This document shows positions 13,312 through 19,943 of a stretch of DNA of 27,907 bases, piece after piece. A program made the position numbers and the translations under genes. The DNA comes from a virus. The notes beneath the pieces were generated by a model, which was not told where the DNA came from, searched no databases, and worked only from the letters and a program-made list of their open reading frames with translations. Positions within the stretch are counted from its first letter, which is position 1, and every line of letters begins with the position of its first letter. The stretch is taken from IMG/VR virus record IMGVR_UViG_3300032289_001309, positions 1 to 27,907 of that record. One strand, given 5' to 3'.

Positions 13312-13354
13312 ACTGCCTGCCTGGCTGATCCGATCACCACCCCCCACCCGAACC

Positions 13355-13624
13355 ATGACCCCCGCCACCCTCCCGACCATCCACCTCAACGGCACCGGTG
13401 CCGACGCCCTGCGACAGGAGTACCGCGCCGTGCGCAAGGCCATCTCGGCAGCTTCCGACGCCCTGGCCGCGGCCACGTGCAACCAGCGGGACTTCTACCC
13501 ACAGGAGCCAGCCGCATGGCAGCGCGCTCGACTTGAGCGGGAGCGGGCATTTGAGCTGCTGCGGCAGGTGAGCGACTATGCCGAGCAGTGGGAGATGCAC
13601 GCCCTGGAACACCGCCGCCCATGA
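13355..13624 (+). CDS. Conserved small helical phage protein
   Basis: An 89-residue protein with TIHLNGTGADAL near its start, then a helix (EYRAVRKAISAASDALAAA), the motif NQRDFYPQEPAAW, and a long C-terminal helix (RARLERERAFELLRQVSDY). I recognise the IHLNGT and (Y/F)YPQ-x-P pattern from many short phage proteins of unknown function. It overlaps the next zinc-ribbon gene by ATGA, so the two are probably co-translated. The leader is C-rich without a Shine-Dalgarno. Confidence 0.7.
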   Translation: MTPATLPTIHLNGTGADALRQEYRAVRKAISAASDALAAATCNQRDFYPQEPAAWQRARLERERAFELLRQVSDYAEQWEMHALEHRRP

Positions 13625-13863
13625 CCCCCCTCAGCAACGCCGAACACCAGCGCCGCTGGCGCCTCCGCCAGGCGGGCCTGCTGCCGCCGGTGGAGCGCCA
13701 CAGCTGCGTCGCCTGCGGCAAGGCCCACCGCGGCGCCCACGGTGCCCTCTGCGCCAGCTGCTGGGAGCGCACGACCCCCGAGGGCCGGGCCGCCCACAGC
13801 GAACGGGTGAAGCGATCGCAGCGACGGGCCAGGGCCCGCCGGGCCAATGGTGACAATCCGTGA
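13621..13863 (+). CDS. Zinc-ribbon protein, copy B
   Basis: An 80-residue basic protein, paralogue of the one at 4556-4774. It has LSNAEHQRRWRLRQAGL, then C29-x2-C32 and C44-x2-C47 (CVACG and LCASCW), TTPEGRAAHSERVKRSQRRARARR and a DNP end. The N-terminal basic helix and highly basic tail suggest nucleic-acid binding, with the ribbon as structural core. The start ATGA overlaps the preceding stop. Fifteen bases around the end (GTGACAATCCGTGAAC) are shared with copy A, and a promoter of the same family follows both, so the gene and its 3' flank were probably duplicated together. Confidence 0.7.
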   Translation: MTPLSNAEHQRRWRLRQAGLLPPVERHSCVACGKAHRGAHGALCASCWERTTPEGRAAHSERVKRSQRRARARRANGDNP

Positions 13864-13890
13864 ACTGTCCCGATGCCAGGGCCTGAGACC

Positions 13891-13909
13891 GTAAGGCACG
13901 CGCTAAGGT
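13891..13909 (+). promoter_or_regulatory. GTAAG-N8-TAAGGT promoter 5
   Basis: GTAAG 13891-13895, eight bases, TAAGGT 13904-13909. ATGCCAG (13873-13879) and AGACC just before GTAAG are also seen at promoter 4. The leader continues ATGGGCATCGGAGG and a (CAC)n run before the ATG at 13961. Confidence 0.65.
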
Positions 13910-13960
13910 ATGGGCATCGGAGGGACGCACCTCCGGCACCACCACCACCACCACCACGCC

Positions 13961-14458
13961 ATGACCGCCACCTACTTCGCCGGCCTGACCACCCCTGAGG
14001 AGATCAAGCGTGCCTACCGCGACCTGGCCCGCAAGCACCACCCCGACCTCGGCGGCGACCTTGAGACCATGAAGGCGATCAACGCCGCCTACCACGCCGC
14101 CCTCAGCGGCCAGAACGGCAAGACGGCCGAAGGCCGCACCTACAAGTACAACCAGAAGACCGAACAGGAGATCATGGACGTGATCGCCGAACTGCTCAGG
14201 CTGCCCAAGCTGGAGATCAGCCTGATCGGCTACTGGGTGTGGATCCAGGGCGACACCAAGCCCTCGAAGGATCAGCTCAAGGCGATGAAGTGCCGCTGGC
14301 ACTCCGGCCGCAGCTGCTGGTACTGGAAGCCCGCATGGTGCGGCAAGACCCGCAGCAATCCCGGCGGCCTTGAGACCCTGGCTGCCAAGTACGGCTACCA
14401 GGGGTTCACCAGCGAGACCCAGCAGCAGTCATCACCCCGCAAGCTAGCCGCCGCCTGA
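13961..14458 (+). CDS. J-domain (DnaJ-like) protein
   Basis: A 165-residue protein. Residues 1-50 are a J domain with helix II (EEIKRAYRDLARKHH), the HPD triad at 27-29 and DLGGD, then ETMKAINAAYHAAL. J domains recruit and stimulate DnaK/Hsp70. The C-terminal part (LEISLIGYWVWIQGDTKP, then KCRWHSGRSCWYWKP) matches a Trp-rich domain I know from phage and plasmid J-domain proteins, of unknown role. ATG 13961 follows a (CAC)n leader; an in-frame start at 13910 overlaps the -10 and would add a His-rich tract. Promoter 5 and the terminator at 14485 make it a single-gene unit. Confidence 0.85.
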   Translation: MTATYFAGLTTPEEIKRAYRDLARKHHPDLGGDLETMKAINAAYHAALSGQNGKTAEGRTYKYNQKTEQEIMDVIAELLRLPKLEISLIGYWVWIQGDTKPSKDQLKAMKCRWHSGRSCWYWKPAWCGKTRSNPGGLETLAAKYGYQGFTSETQQQSSPRKLAAA

Positions 14459-14484
14459 CCTGAGCCCTGATCCCAGCCCCATCC

Positions 14485-14511
14485 GCCCCGCCCTCACCGG
14501 CGGGGCTTTTT
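14485..14511 (+). terminator. Strong Rho-independent terminator
   Basis: Eight-pair stem GCCCCGCC (14485-14492) and GGCGGGGC (14499-14506), six-base loop, five T. It closes the early/accessory half; CATTGGC follows, as CATGGC does after the 5062 terminator. Confidence 0.9.
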
Positions 14512-14529
14512 CATTGGCAGACTGACCAC

Positions 14530-15216
14530 ATGATCCGAGTCGACACCTCCGGCATCGAAGGCCTGGCCCAGCGCCTGCAGCTGCTGACGGGCGACCAGAT
14601 CAACCGCGACGTGGCCCGGGCCCTGCGACTCACCGGCGTCGCCGCCCGTGACCACCTGCGCCAGGAGCTGCAGAAGCCCGCCGGCGGGCCAATCGAAGGC
14701 GGCGCCACCCGCTGGACCATCGGCGCCACCTATGCCCAGCGGCTGGTCGATCCGCGCCGACTGGAGACCGAGGTGGGCTTCGCGTCGACGCAGCCCCGGG
14801 CGGCCGGCCGCTACCTGCGGCCGTTGCTGTCGGGCACGCAGCCGGTGATCAAGGGCATCGACCTGAAGCTGGCCGAGGGGAAGCGGCTGAGCTACCTGCC
14901 GGCACGGGATCTGCCCCGAACGCCCCAGGGCAACGTCAGCCGCGCGACGCTGGGATCAGCGGTCCTCAAGGGCCAGCCGTTCCTGCGGCCCCTGCGGGGC
15001 GGCTCCGGGTTCGGCGTCTATGCCCGGGTCGAGTCGCGGCTCGGCCGGACCGACACCTACGAATCCCGCCTGCGCCTCCTTGGCGTCCTGGTCCGGGGCC
15101 GCACCCGCACCCGCACCCTGGACCTGGAGCGCATGCTGGCGCCCGTGGCCCAGGCGGAGTTCCAGCGGCAGTTCGCGGCTCAGATCGCCACGACCCTGCG
15201 CAAGGCCGGCCTGTGA
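14530..15216 (+). CDS. Candidate neck/tail completion protein (Z or HK97 gp10-like)
   Basis: A 228-residue basic protein. It opens IRVDTSGIEGLAQRLQLL, continues with a helix (INRDVARALRLTGVAARDHLRQEL) resembling the N-terminal helices of lambda gpZ-like and HK97 gp10-like proteins, and ends with a helix (LAPVAQAEFQRQFAAQIATTLR) also like gpZ ends. The central part is unfamiliar. If correct it would join head and tail. The position is odd: such genes normally lie between the head-joining and gpU genes, where none is found here. A terminator lies just upstream; no promoter is evident, though CAGACT precedes it. The assignment rests on pattern resemblance only. Confidence 0.45.
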   Translation: MIRVDTSGIEGLAQRLQLLTGDQINRDVARALRLTGVAARDHLRQELQKPAGGPIEGGATRWTIGATYAQRLVDPRRLETEVGFASTQPRAAGRYLRPLLSGTQPVIKGIDLKLAEGKRLSYLPARDLPRTPQGNVSRATLGSAVLKGQPFLRPLRGGSGFGVYARVESRLGRTDTYESRLRLLGVLVRGRTRTRTLDLERMLAPVAQAEFQRQFAAQIATTLRKAGL

Positions 15217-15311
15217 GTCAGTTGAGAGTGAGTCGCAATCGCAGGAACCTATGCCACGGTATCCCGGTCGGGATTGGGTCCTTCCTGGGGGGCGGGGGCC
15301 GCGGTTAATTT

Positions 15312-15330
15312 CGACCTCGCGATCTTCGCC
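15312..15330. other. Candidate cosN packaging site
   Basis: CGACCTCGCG (15312-15321) followed closely by CTTCGCC is ten bases identical to the lambda cosN core (GGCGACCTCGCGGGTTTTCGC from memory). It lies in the 231-nt gap before the terminase small subunit, where cos is expected with a GpA-type terminase. AGTCGCAAT occurs on both sides (15231-15239 and 15434-15442) and might be a terminase-binding repeat. The rest of 15217-15447 shows no gene and no promoter I trust. Confidence 0.45.
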
Positions 15331-15447
15331 TAGCGGGTGACCCCGAACTGGCTAAAACCTAGTCATACCAAGCACTTTGCCCCCATCCCCCCGCGGCCTT
15401 TATCGGGTCTTTAGCCTGACTTAAGCCCATTCAAGTCGCAATAAGGC

Positions 15448-15984
15448 ATGAGACTGGTTCGCAAGAGCGAATTCGCCAGGATCCGTGGGGTGACCCCGGC
15501 GGCGATCACGCACGCGATCAGATCTGGCCGAATCCGTGGCGCCGTGGTGACCCGCAACGGCAAGGAGTTCATCGACCACGACCTGGCGATGGAGCTATGG
15601 GAGCGCAACACGATCAGCGATGATCCACCCCCGCCACGCCCCCCAGCCGCCACCCCCACGGCCGCCGACCGCAACGAGCTGCGGGCGATCATCGACGCGA
15701 TCCCGGACGACGAGATTCCGGACATCAACGACAGCCGCAAGCGCCGGGCCTATTACCAGGCCGAGAAAGACAAGCAGGATGCGCTGCAGCGCCGCGGCGA
15801 GCTGGTCCCGATCACAGACGTCCGTCGCGAGGCGACCCGACTGGGCCGCCAGATACGCGACCTGCTGCTGATGATCCCGGCGCGGAACGCGGCGAAGCTC
15901 TGCACCATGCAGGACCAGGAGGACATCCGGCTGCTGCTGCAGGTTGAGATCGAATCCGCCTTGCGAGGCCTGGCCAATGCCTGA
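15448..15984 (+). CDS. Terminase small subunit (Nu1-like)
   Basis: A 178-residue DNA-packaging protein. The N-terminus is a winged-helix or MerR-like DNA-binding domain as in lambda Nu1 (RKSEFARIRGVTPAAITHAI, then a wing with GAVVTRNGKEFID). A Pro-rich linker at 58-72 follows, then a helical C-terminus (RRAYYQAEKDKQDAL, TDVRREATRLGRQIRDLLLMIPARNAA) typical of phage terminase small subunits. It should bind cos DNA and recruit the large subunit. The end overlaps the large subunit start by 8 nt, showing translational coupling. AAGG sits too close to the ATG to be an ideal ribosome site. Confidence 0.8.
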   Translation: MRLVRKSEFARIRGVTPAAITHAIRSGRIRGAVVTRNGKEFIDHDLAMELWERNTISDDPPPPRPPAATPTAADRNELRAIIDAIPDDEIPDINDSRKRRAYYQAEKDKQDALQRRGELVPITDVRREATRLGRQIRDLLLMIPARNAAKLCTMQDQEDIRLLLQVEIESALRGLANA

Positions 15985-17875
15985 CGGCGCCCTGATCTAC
16001 CGCGAGGCCCTGATCGAGGCCCTGCAGCCCCCGCTGGACCTGACCGTCAGCGAGTGGGCGGACCGAGAGCGCTACCTGACCAGTCGCAGCAGCTCCGAGC
16101 CGGGACTGTGGCGCACGGATCGCGTGCCTTACCTGCGCGAGCCGATGGACCTGCTGAGCCCGCGTGAGCGTCGGATTCGACGAGTTGTGCTGCTGTTCGG
16201 CTCTCAACTCGCCAAGACCGAGTGCGGGCTGAACTGGCTGGGACGAACGATCGCCATGGATCCGGCGCCGTTCCTGGCGATGTTCCCGACCGAGTCATTC
16301 GCCAAGCGCCAGGTGCGTCAGCGCCTGACGCCGCTGTTCGAGGACAGCCCAGCGGTCAAGGCGAAGCAGATCAGCAGCAAGTCGCGGGATGCCGCCAACG
16401 CGATGTTCCTGAAGGAGTTCCAGGGCGACATGCTGCTGAGCATCATCGGCGGCAACAGCGGCAGCGCGGCCCAGGGCATGCCGGCTCAGAACGTTTGGGC
16501 CGACGAGGTTTCGAGTCTGCCGCTGGAGATGGATGACAAGGGCGACCCCTTGGAAAATGCCGAGGCCCGTCAGACCAACTTCCCGGACCGCAAGAGCCTG
16601 ATCACCAGCACGCCCGGCACGCGCGGCACCTGCCGCATCACGTGGGAGTACGAGGAACGCAGCGACCGGCGCCGGTACGCGGCCCTGATGCCGTGCTGCG
16701 GCGCCCACGAGGTGCTGGTGTGGCGGGATCACATGGTCTGGGAGCGGCCCGACGGCGAGGTCTGGTGCCAGTGCCCGGCCTGTGGCGAGCGCATCGGGCA
16801 GCACCACAAGGGCTCCATGCTGGACGGCGGCATCTGGCGGCCGACGGCGAAGGGTGATGGCGAGACGGCTGGATTCCACCTGCCCGGGTGGTACGCCCCC
16901 TATGGCTGGCTGAGCTGGGAGAAGATCCGCGACGAGTTCCTGCGGGCGAAGGATGACCCTCTACTACTGAAGGGCTGGGTGAACAAACGCGCGGCCGAGG
17001 CCTGGGAGGATGCCGCAATCGCAGCGGTCAGCGCCGAGGGCCTGATGGGCAGACTGGACGGCGCCCACGAGGACGGCACCTGCCCCGAGGGCGTACTCCT
17101 GCTGGTCCAGACGGTCGACGTGCAGGACACCTGGCTGGAAACGACTGTCTGGGGGTTCGGCCGCGGCGACGAGATGTGGCGCATCTGGCACCAGAAGGTC
17201 GAGCTGACACCGGACGATCCGGAGGCGTGGGAGCAGATCGACAGCATCCGCCGGACGCAATGGCCCACGGCAGCCGGTGGCACGATGACGATCAAGGCCG
17301 CGGGCGTTGACACCGGCGGCCACTTCACCCACGAGGCCTACAGCTACTGCCGCGAGCGATCCCGCGAGGGCGTGGTGGCCCTGAAGGGCAGCAGCACCAG
17401 GTCGGCGGTGGCGATCAGCAAGGGCAAGAAGGTGGACGTGAACACGAAGGGCGAGACGATCAAGGGCGGCGTGACGCTCTACATGGTCGGCACCGACAGC
17501 CTGAAGCGGACGATCTACGCCCGGCTCAAGCGCGACGTGACCGGCCCTGGCGGGATCCACTTCGGTACCGGCACGACAGAGGACTACCTGCGGGGCCTGA
17601 CTTGCGAGCGGCTGGTGCCGAGATCTGTCAAGGGGTTCCAGGTGCTGGAGTGGCAGAAGCCGGCGGGAGCCCGCAACGAGCCGCTGGACCTGACGGTCTA
17701 CGCCCTGGCGGTGCTCGAGCTGATCAAGCGCCGCTACCACCGCGCCACGATGTGGGACCAGATCGAACGGCAACTGAAGCCCGCTACCCCAGTACCTGAG
17801 CCCGAGCCGCTCGGCACTGCCCCGCTAGAGTCCAGGCAGCCCCGGCGCCGCGGCGGGTTCGTGACGAACTGGTGA
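15977..17875 (+). CDS. Terminase large subunit (lambda GpA family)
   Basis: A 632-residue packaging motor and nuclease, near the usual GpA length. The ATPase half has the GpA-type Walker A GSQLAKTE (75-82) and Walker B VWADEV (D176, E177). The nuclease half has VDVQDTWLE (D381) and the downstream GVDTGGHFTHEA, both conserved in this family, and ends with a Pro/Arg-rich tail. A Cys pair cluster (CCGAH, CQCPACG) lies in the middle, consistent with the zinc-binding insert seen in many GpA relatives. ATG 15977 is chosen because it gives the 8-nt overlap with the small subunit; an upstream start would add 11 residues in that gene. GpA enzymes cut cos sites, supporting cos packaging. Confidence 0.92.
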   Translation: MPDGALIYREALIEALQPPLDLTVSEWADRERYLTSRSSSEPGLWRTDRVPYLREPMDLLSPRERRIRRVVLLFGSQLAKTECGLNWLGRTIAMDPAPFLAMFPTESFAKRQVRQRLTPLFEDSPAVKAKQISSKSRDAANAMFLKEFQGDMLLSIIGGNSGSAAQGMPAQNVWADEVSSLPLEMDDKGDPLENAEARQTNFPDRKSLITSTPGTRGTCRITWEYEERSDRRRYAALMPCCGAHEVLVWRDHMVWERPDGEVWCQCPACGERIGQHHKGSMLDGGIWRPTAKGDGETAGFHLPGWYAPYGWLSWEKIRDEFLRAKDDPLLLKGWVNKRAAEAWEDAAIAAVSAEGLMGRLDGAHEDGTCPEGVLLLVQTVDVQDTWLETTVWGFGRGDEMWRIWHQKVELTPDDPEAWEQIDSIRRTQWPTAAGGTMTIKAAGVDTGGHFTHEAYSYCRERSREGVVALKGSSTRSAVAISKGKKVDVNTKGETIKGGVTLYMVGTDSLKRTIYARLKRDVTGPGGIHFGTGTTEDYLRGLTCERLVPRSVKGFQVLEWQKPAGARNEPLDLTVYALAVLELIKRRYHRATMWDQIERQLKPATPVPEPEPLGTAPLESRQPRRRGGFVTNW

Positions 17876-18450
17876 TGACCGCAAGTTTTCCCGCAGAGGT
17901 CCGGCCGGGCGACACCCTGATCTGGGGCACGGCATCGGCTGTAACACCGACCGGCGGCCCGATCACAGCTGCCGCTGGCTGGGCGCTGACGACCTACATC
18001 CGGTTCCCAGTTGCCACCGGCGCCACCCAGTCAACCGGCGCGGCATCTGGCGATGGATGGGATTCGACGGTGAGCGCTGCGCTGACCAGCCTGTTCCCGG
18101 CGGGGCAGCGTGGCAGCTGGCAGTCGGTGGCGACGTTGGCGGCAGATGCCTACACGATCGGGTCGGGATCGTTCACGGTGCTGCCGAGCCTGACGGCTGC
18201 CGGTGCGATCGACACCCGCAGCCAGGCGCGGAAGGATCTGGAGGCATGCCAGGCCGCGATCCGGGCTGTGATTGCCGGCGGCGGGGCGCAGGAGTACCGG
18301 ATCGGCGCGAGGCAGGTGAAGCGGTATGAGCTGAGCGAGCTGCTGACGCTGGAGGCCCAGCTGAAGGCGGAGGTGGCGCGGGAGGAGGAAGCCGAGAACA
18401 TCGCCGCCGGCAGGGGCAGCGGCCGGACGCTCTATGTGAGGTTCACCTGA
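17872..18450 (+). CDS. Head-tail adaptor, gpW-like C-terminus
   Basis: A 192-residue protein (191 if ATG 17875 rather than GTG 17872 is used; both overlap the terminase stop). The N-terminal 110 residues are beta-rich with DTLIW and GWALTTYIRF, a pattern I know from phage proteins encoded next to portal genes. The C-terminal part (TRSQARKDLEACQAAIRAV, then YRIGARQVKRYELSELLTLEAQLKAEVAREEEAE) resembles gpW-type head-tail joining proteins that sit under the portal. The gene lies between terminase and portal, exactly where lambda has W. The end overlaps the portal start (TGATG). Confidence 0.7.
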   Translation: MMTASFPAEVRPGDTLIWGTASAVTPTGGPITAAAGWALTTYIRFPVATGATQSTGAASGDGWDSTVSAALTSLFPAGQRGSWQSVATLAADAYTIGSGSFTVLPSLTAAGAIDTRSQARKDLEACQAAIRAVIAGGGAQEYRIGARQVKRYELSELLTLEAQLKAEVAREEEAENIAAGRGSGRTLYVRFT

Positions 18451-19943
18451 TGGGATTCTGGCAGCGGATTCAGCACGCCTTCGCCGGCCCATTGCCGCAG
18501 CCCGCGCGACGCAGCTATGCCGCCGCGACCGGCGGGCGACTGACGGCGGGATGGCTGACGGCGGGCACGAGCGCCGACGCCGAGATCCAGGGCAGCCTGC
18601 CGCGGATCCGGGACCGGGCCCGGTCAATGGATCGGGATACCCCCTACGTGCCGCAGATCAAGCGGCTGGTGCGGGACAACGTGGTGGGCCCCCACGGCAT
18701 CCAGCTGCAGATGCGAGTGATGCAGCTACGCGGCGGCCAGCTGGATGAGCGGATCAACTCGTCGATTGAACAGGGCTGGCGGCAATGGGGCAACCGCGAC
18801 AGCTGCGACGTGGCCGGGCAGAAGTCCTGGCTGGACTTTGAGTGGCAGGCGGTGATGGCCGGTGTGGATTCGGGCGAGATGATCATCCGCATGGTCCGCC
18901 AGCCGTTCGGCCGCAACAACCGGATCCCACTGGCACTGGAGGCGATTGAATCCGACCAGCTGGACTTGAACCACGTCGGACCGTTGAAGGATCCGCGCAA
19001 CAGTTGGCGGATGGGGATTGAGCGCGACCGCTGGGGGCGCCCGCAGACCTACGCGATCCTGACGGCCCATCCGGGCGACTATCTGACGTCGGGCACCAAC
19101 GCGGCATCGCAGCGCCGGATCGAGTACGTGCCGGCGGAGGACATCGTGCATGTGTTCTTCCCCGAGCGGCTGGGCCAGACCCGTGGCGTGCCGCGGATCC
19201 ATGCGGTGATCGCGGACGCGCACCAGGCGAACGGCTATGAGGAGGCGGCGACGATCCGGGCCAGGACTGCGGCGTCGCAGATGGGGTTCATCCGCACCGA
19301 TTACGGCGAACTGATCGGCGATGGGGTGATGGACAACCAGAGGGTGACGGATTTCGAGCCTGGGGTGTTCAAGTACCTGAAGGTTGGCGAGGATGTGGTG
19401 GTGCCGCAGATGCAGTCGCCGGACTCGCAGTTCGAGATGTTTGTGCGGCAGAAGGGGCGGCGGATTGCGATGGGAACGGGCGTGAGCTACGCCAGCCTGA
19501 CCCGTGACGCAAGCCAGGCGAGCTACAGCAGCCAGCGTCAGGAGTACCTGCAGGATCAGGACGCCTGGAGCGTGGAGCAGACGATGCTGATCCAGCGTCT
19601 GCACGAGCGAGTGTTCGCCGAGTGGCTGCCGCTGGCCGTCCTGGCCGGCGCGGTGCGGCTGCCGGACTTCGAGCTGCGACCGGAGCGCTACCTGATGGCG
19701 GCGCAGTGGCAGCCGAGGGGATGGCAGTGGGTGGATCCCAAAAAGGAGGCCGAGGCAAACGTGATCATGGAGGGAGCGGGCTATGTGAGCAAGACCCAGA
19801 TCATCGCCAGGCTGGGGACCACCTACGAGCAGATCTTGAAGGACAAGCAGCAGGAACAGCAGCTCGAGGCCCAGTATGGGGTGCAGCCTCAGGCGCCACC
19901 GATCCGACCGGATCCGCCAGCGGAGGACTCGCCAGATGCCTGA
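18450..19943 (+). CDS. Portal protein (lambda family)
   Basis: A 497-residue portal that forms the dodecameric DNA entry ring at one capsid vertex. Family marks: the N-terminal RARSMDRDTPYVPQIKRLVRDNVVG, DSGEMIIRM and ALEAIESDQLDL in the middle, the VPAEDIVHVFFPERLGQTRGVPRIHAV block, and the late SYASLTRDASQASYSSQRQEYLQ. Length is normal for the lambda gpB family. The C-terminus is acidic and Pro-rich (PDPPAEDSPDA). It starts at TGATG on the adaptor stop and ends 8 nt inside the capsid-fusion gene. Confidence 0.92.
   Translation: MGFWQRIQHAFAGPLPQPARRSYAAATGGRLTAGWLTAGTSADAEIQGSLPRIRDRARSMDRDTPYVPQIKRLVRDNVVGPHGIQLQMRVMQLRGGQLDERINSSIEQGWRQWGNRDSCDVAGQKSWLDFEWQAVMAGVDSGEMIIRMVRQPFGRNNRIPLALEAIESDQLDLNHVGPLKDPRNSWRMGIERDRWGRPQTYAILTAHPGDYLTSGTNAASQRRIEYVPAEDIVHVFFPERLGQTRGVPRIHAVIADAHQANGYEEAATIRARTAASQMGFIRTDYGELIGDGVMDNQRVTDFEPGVFKYLKVGEDVVVPQMQSPDSQFEMFVRQKGRRIAMGTGVSYASLTRDASQASYSSQRQEYLQDQDAWSVEQTMLIQRLHERVFAEWLPLAVLAGAVRLPDFELRPERYLMAAQWQPRGWQWVDPKKEAEANVIMEGAGYVSKTQIIARLGTTYEQILKDKQQEQQLEAQYGVQPQAPPIRPDPPAEDSPDA

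Noticed and set aside
13813-13820. HIP1 octamer GCGATCGC as a marker of cyanobacterial host
   Set aside because: I noticed only one clear copy, within chance for this composition, so it does not help decide the host.
13910-13961. Upstream start giving the J-domain protein a poly-His N-terminus
   Set aside because: The codon overlaps the promoter region and the His run is only a (CAC)n leader; J domains normally begin close to the ATG at 13961.
15217-15447. Late promoter before the terminase genes
   Set aside because: Several AT-rich hexamers exist but none has a convincing partner box or matches the promoter family seen elsewhere.
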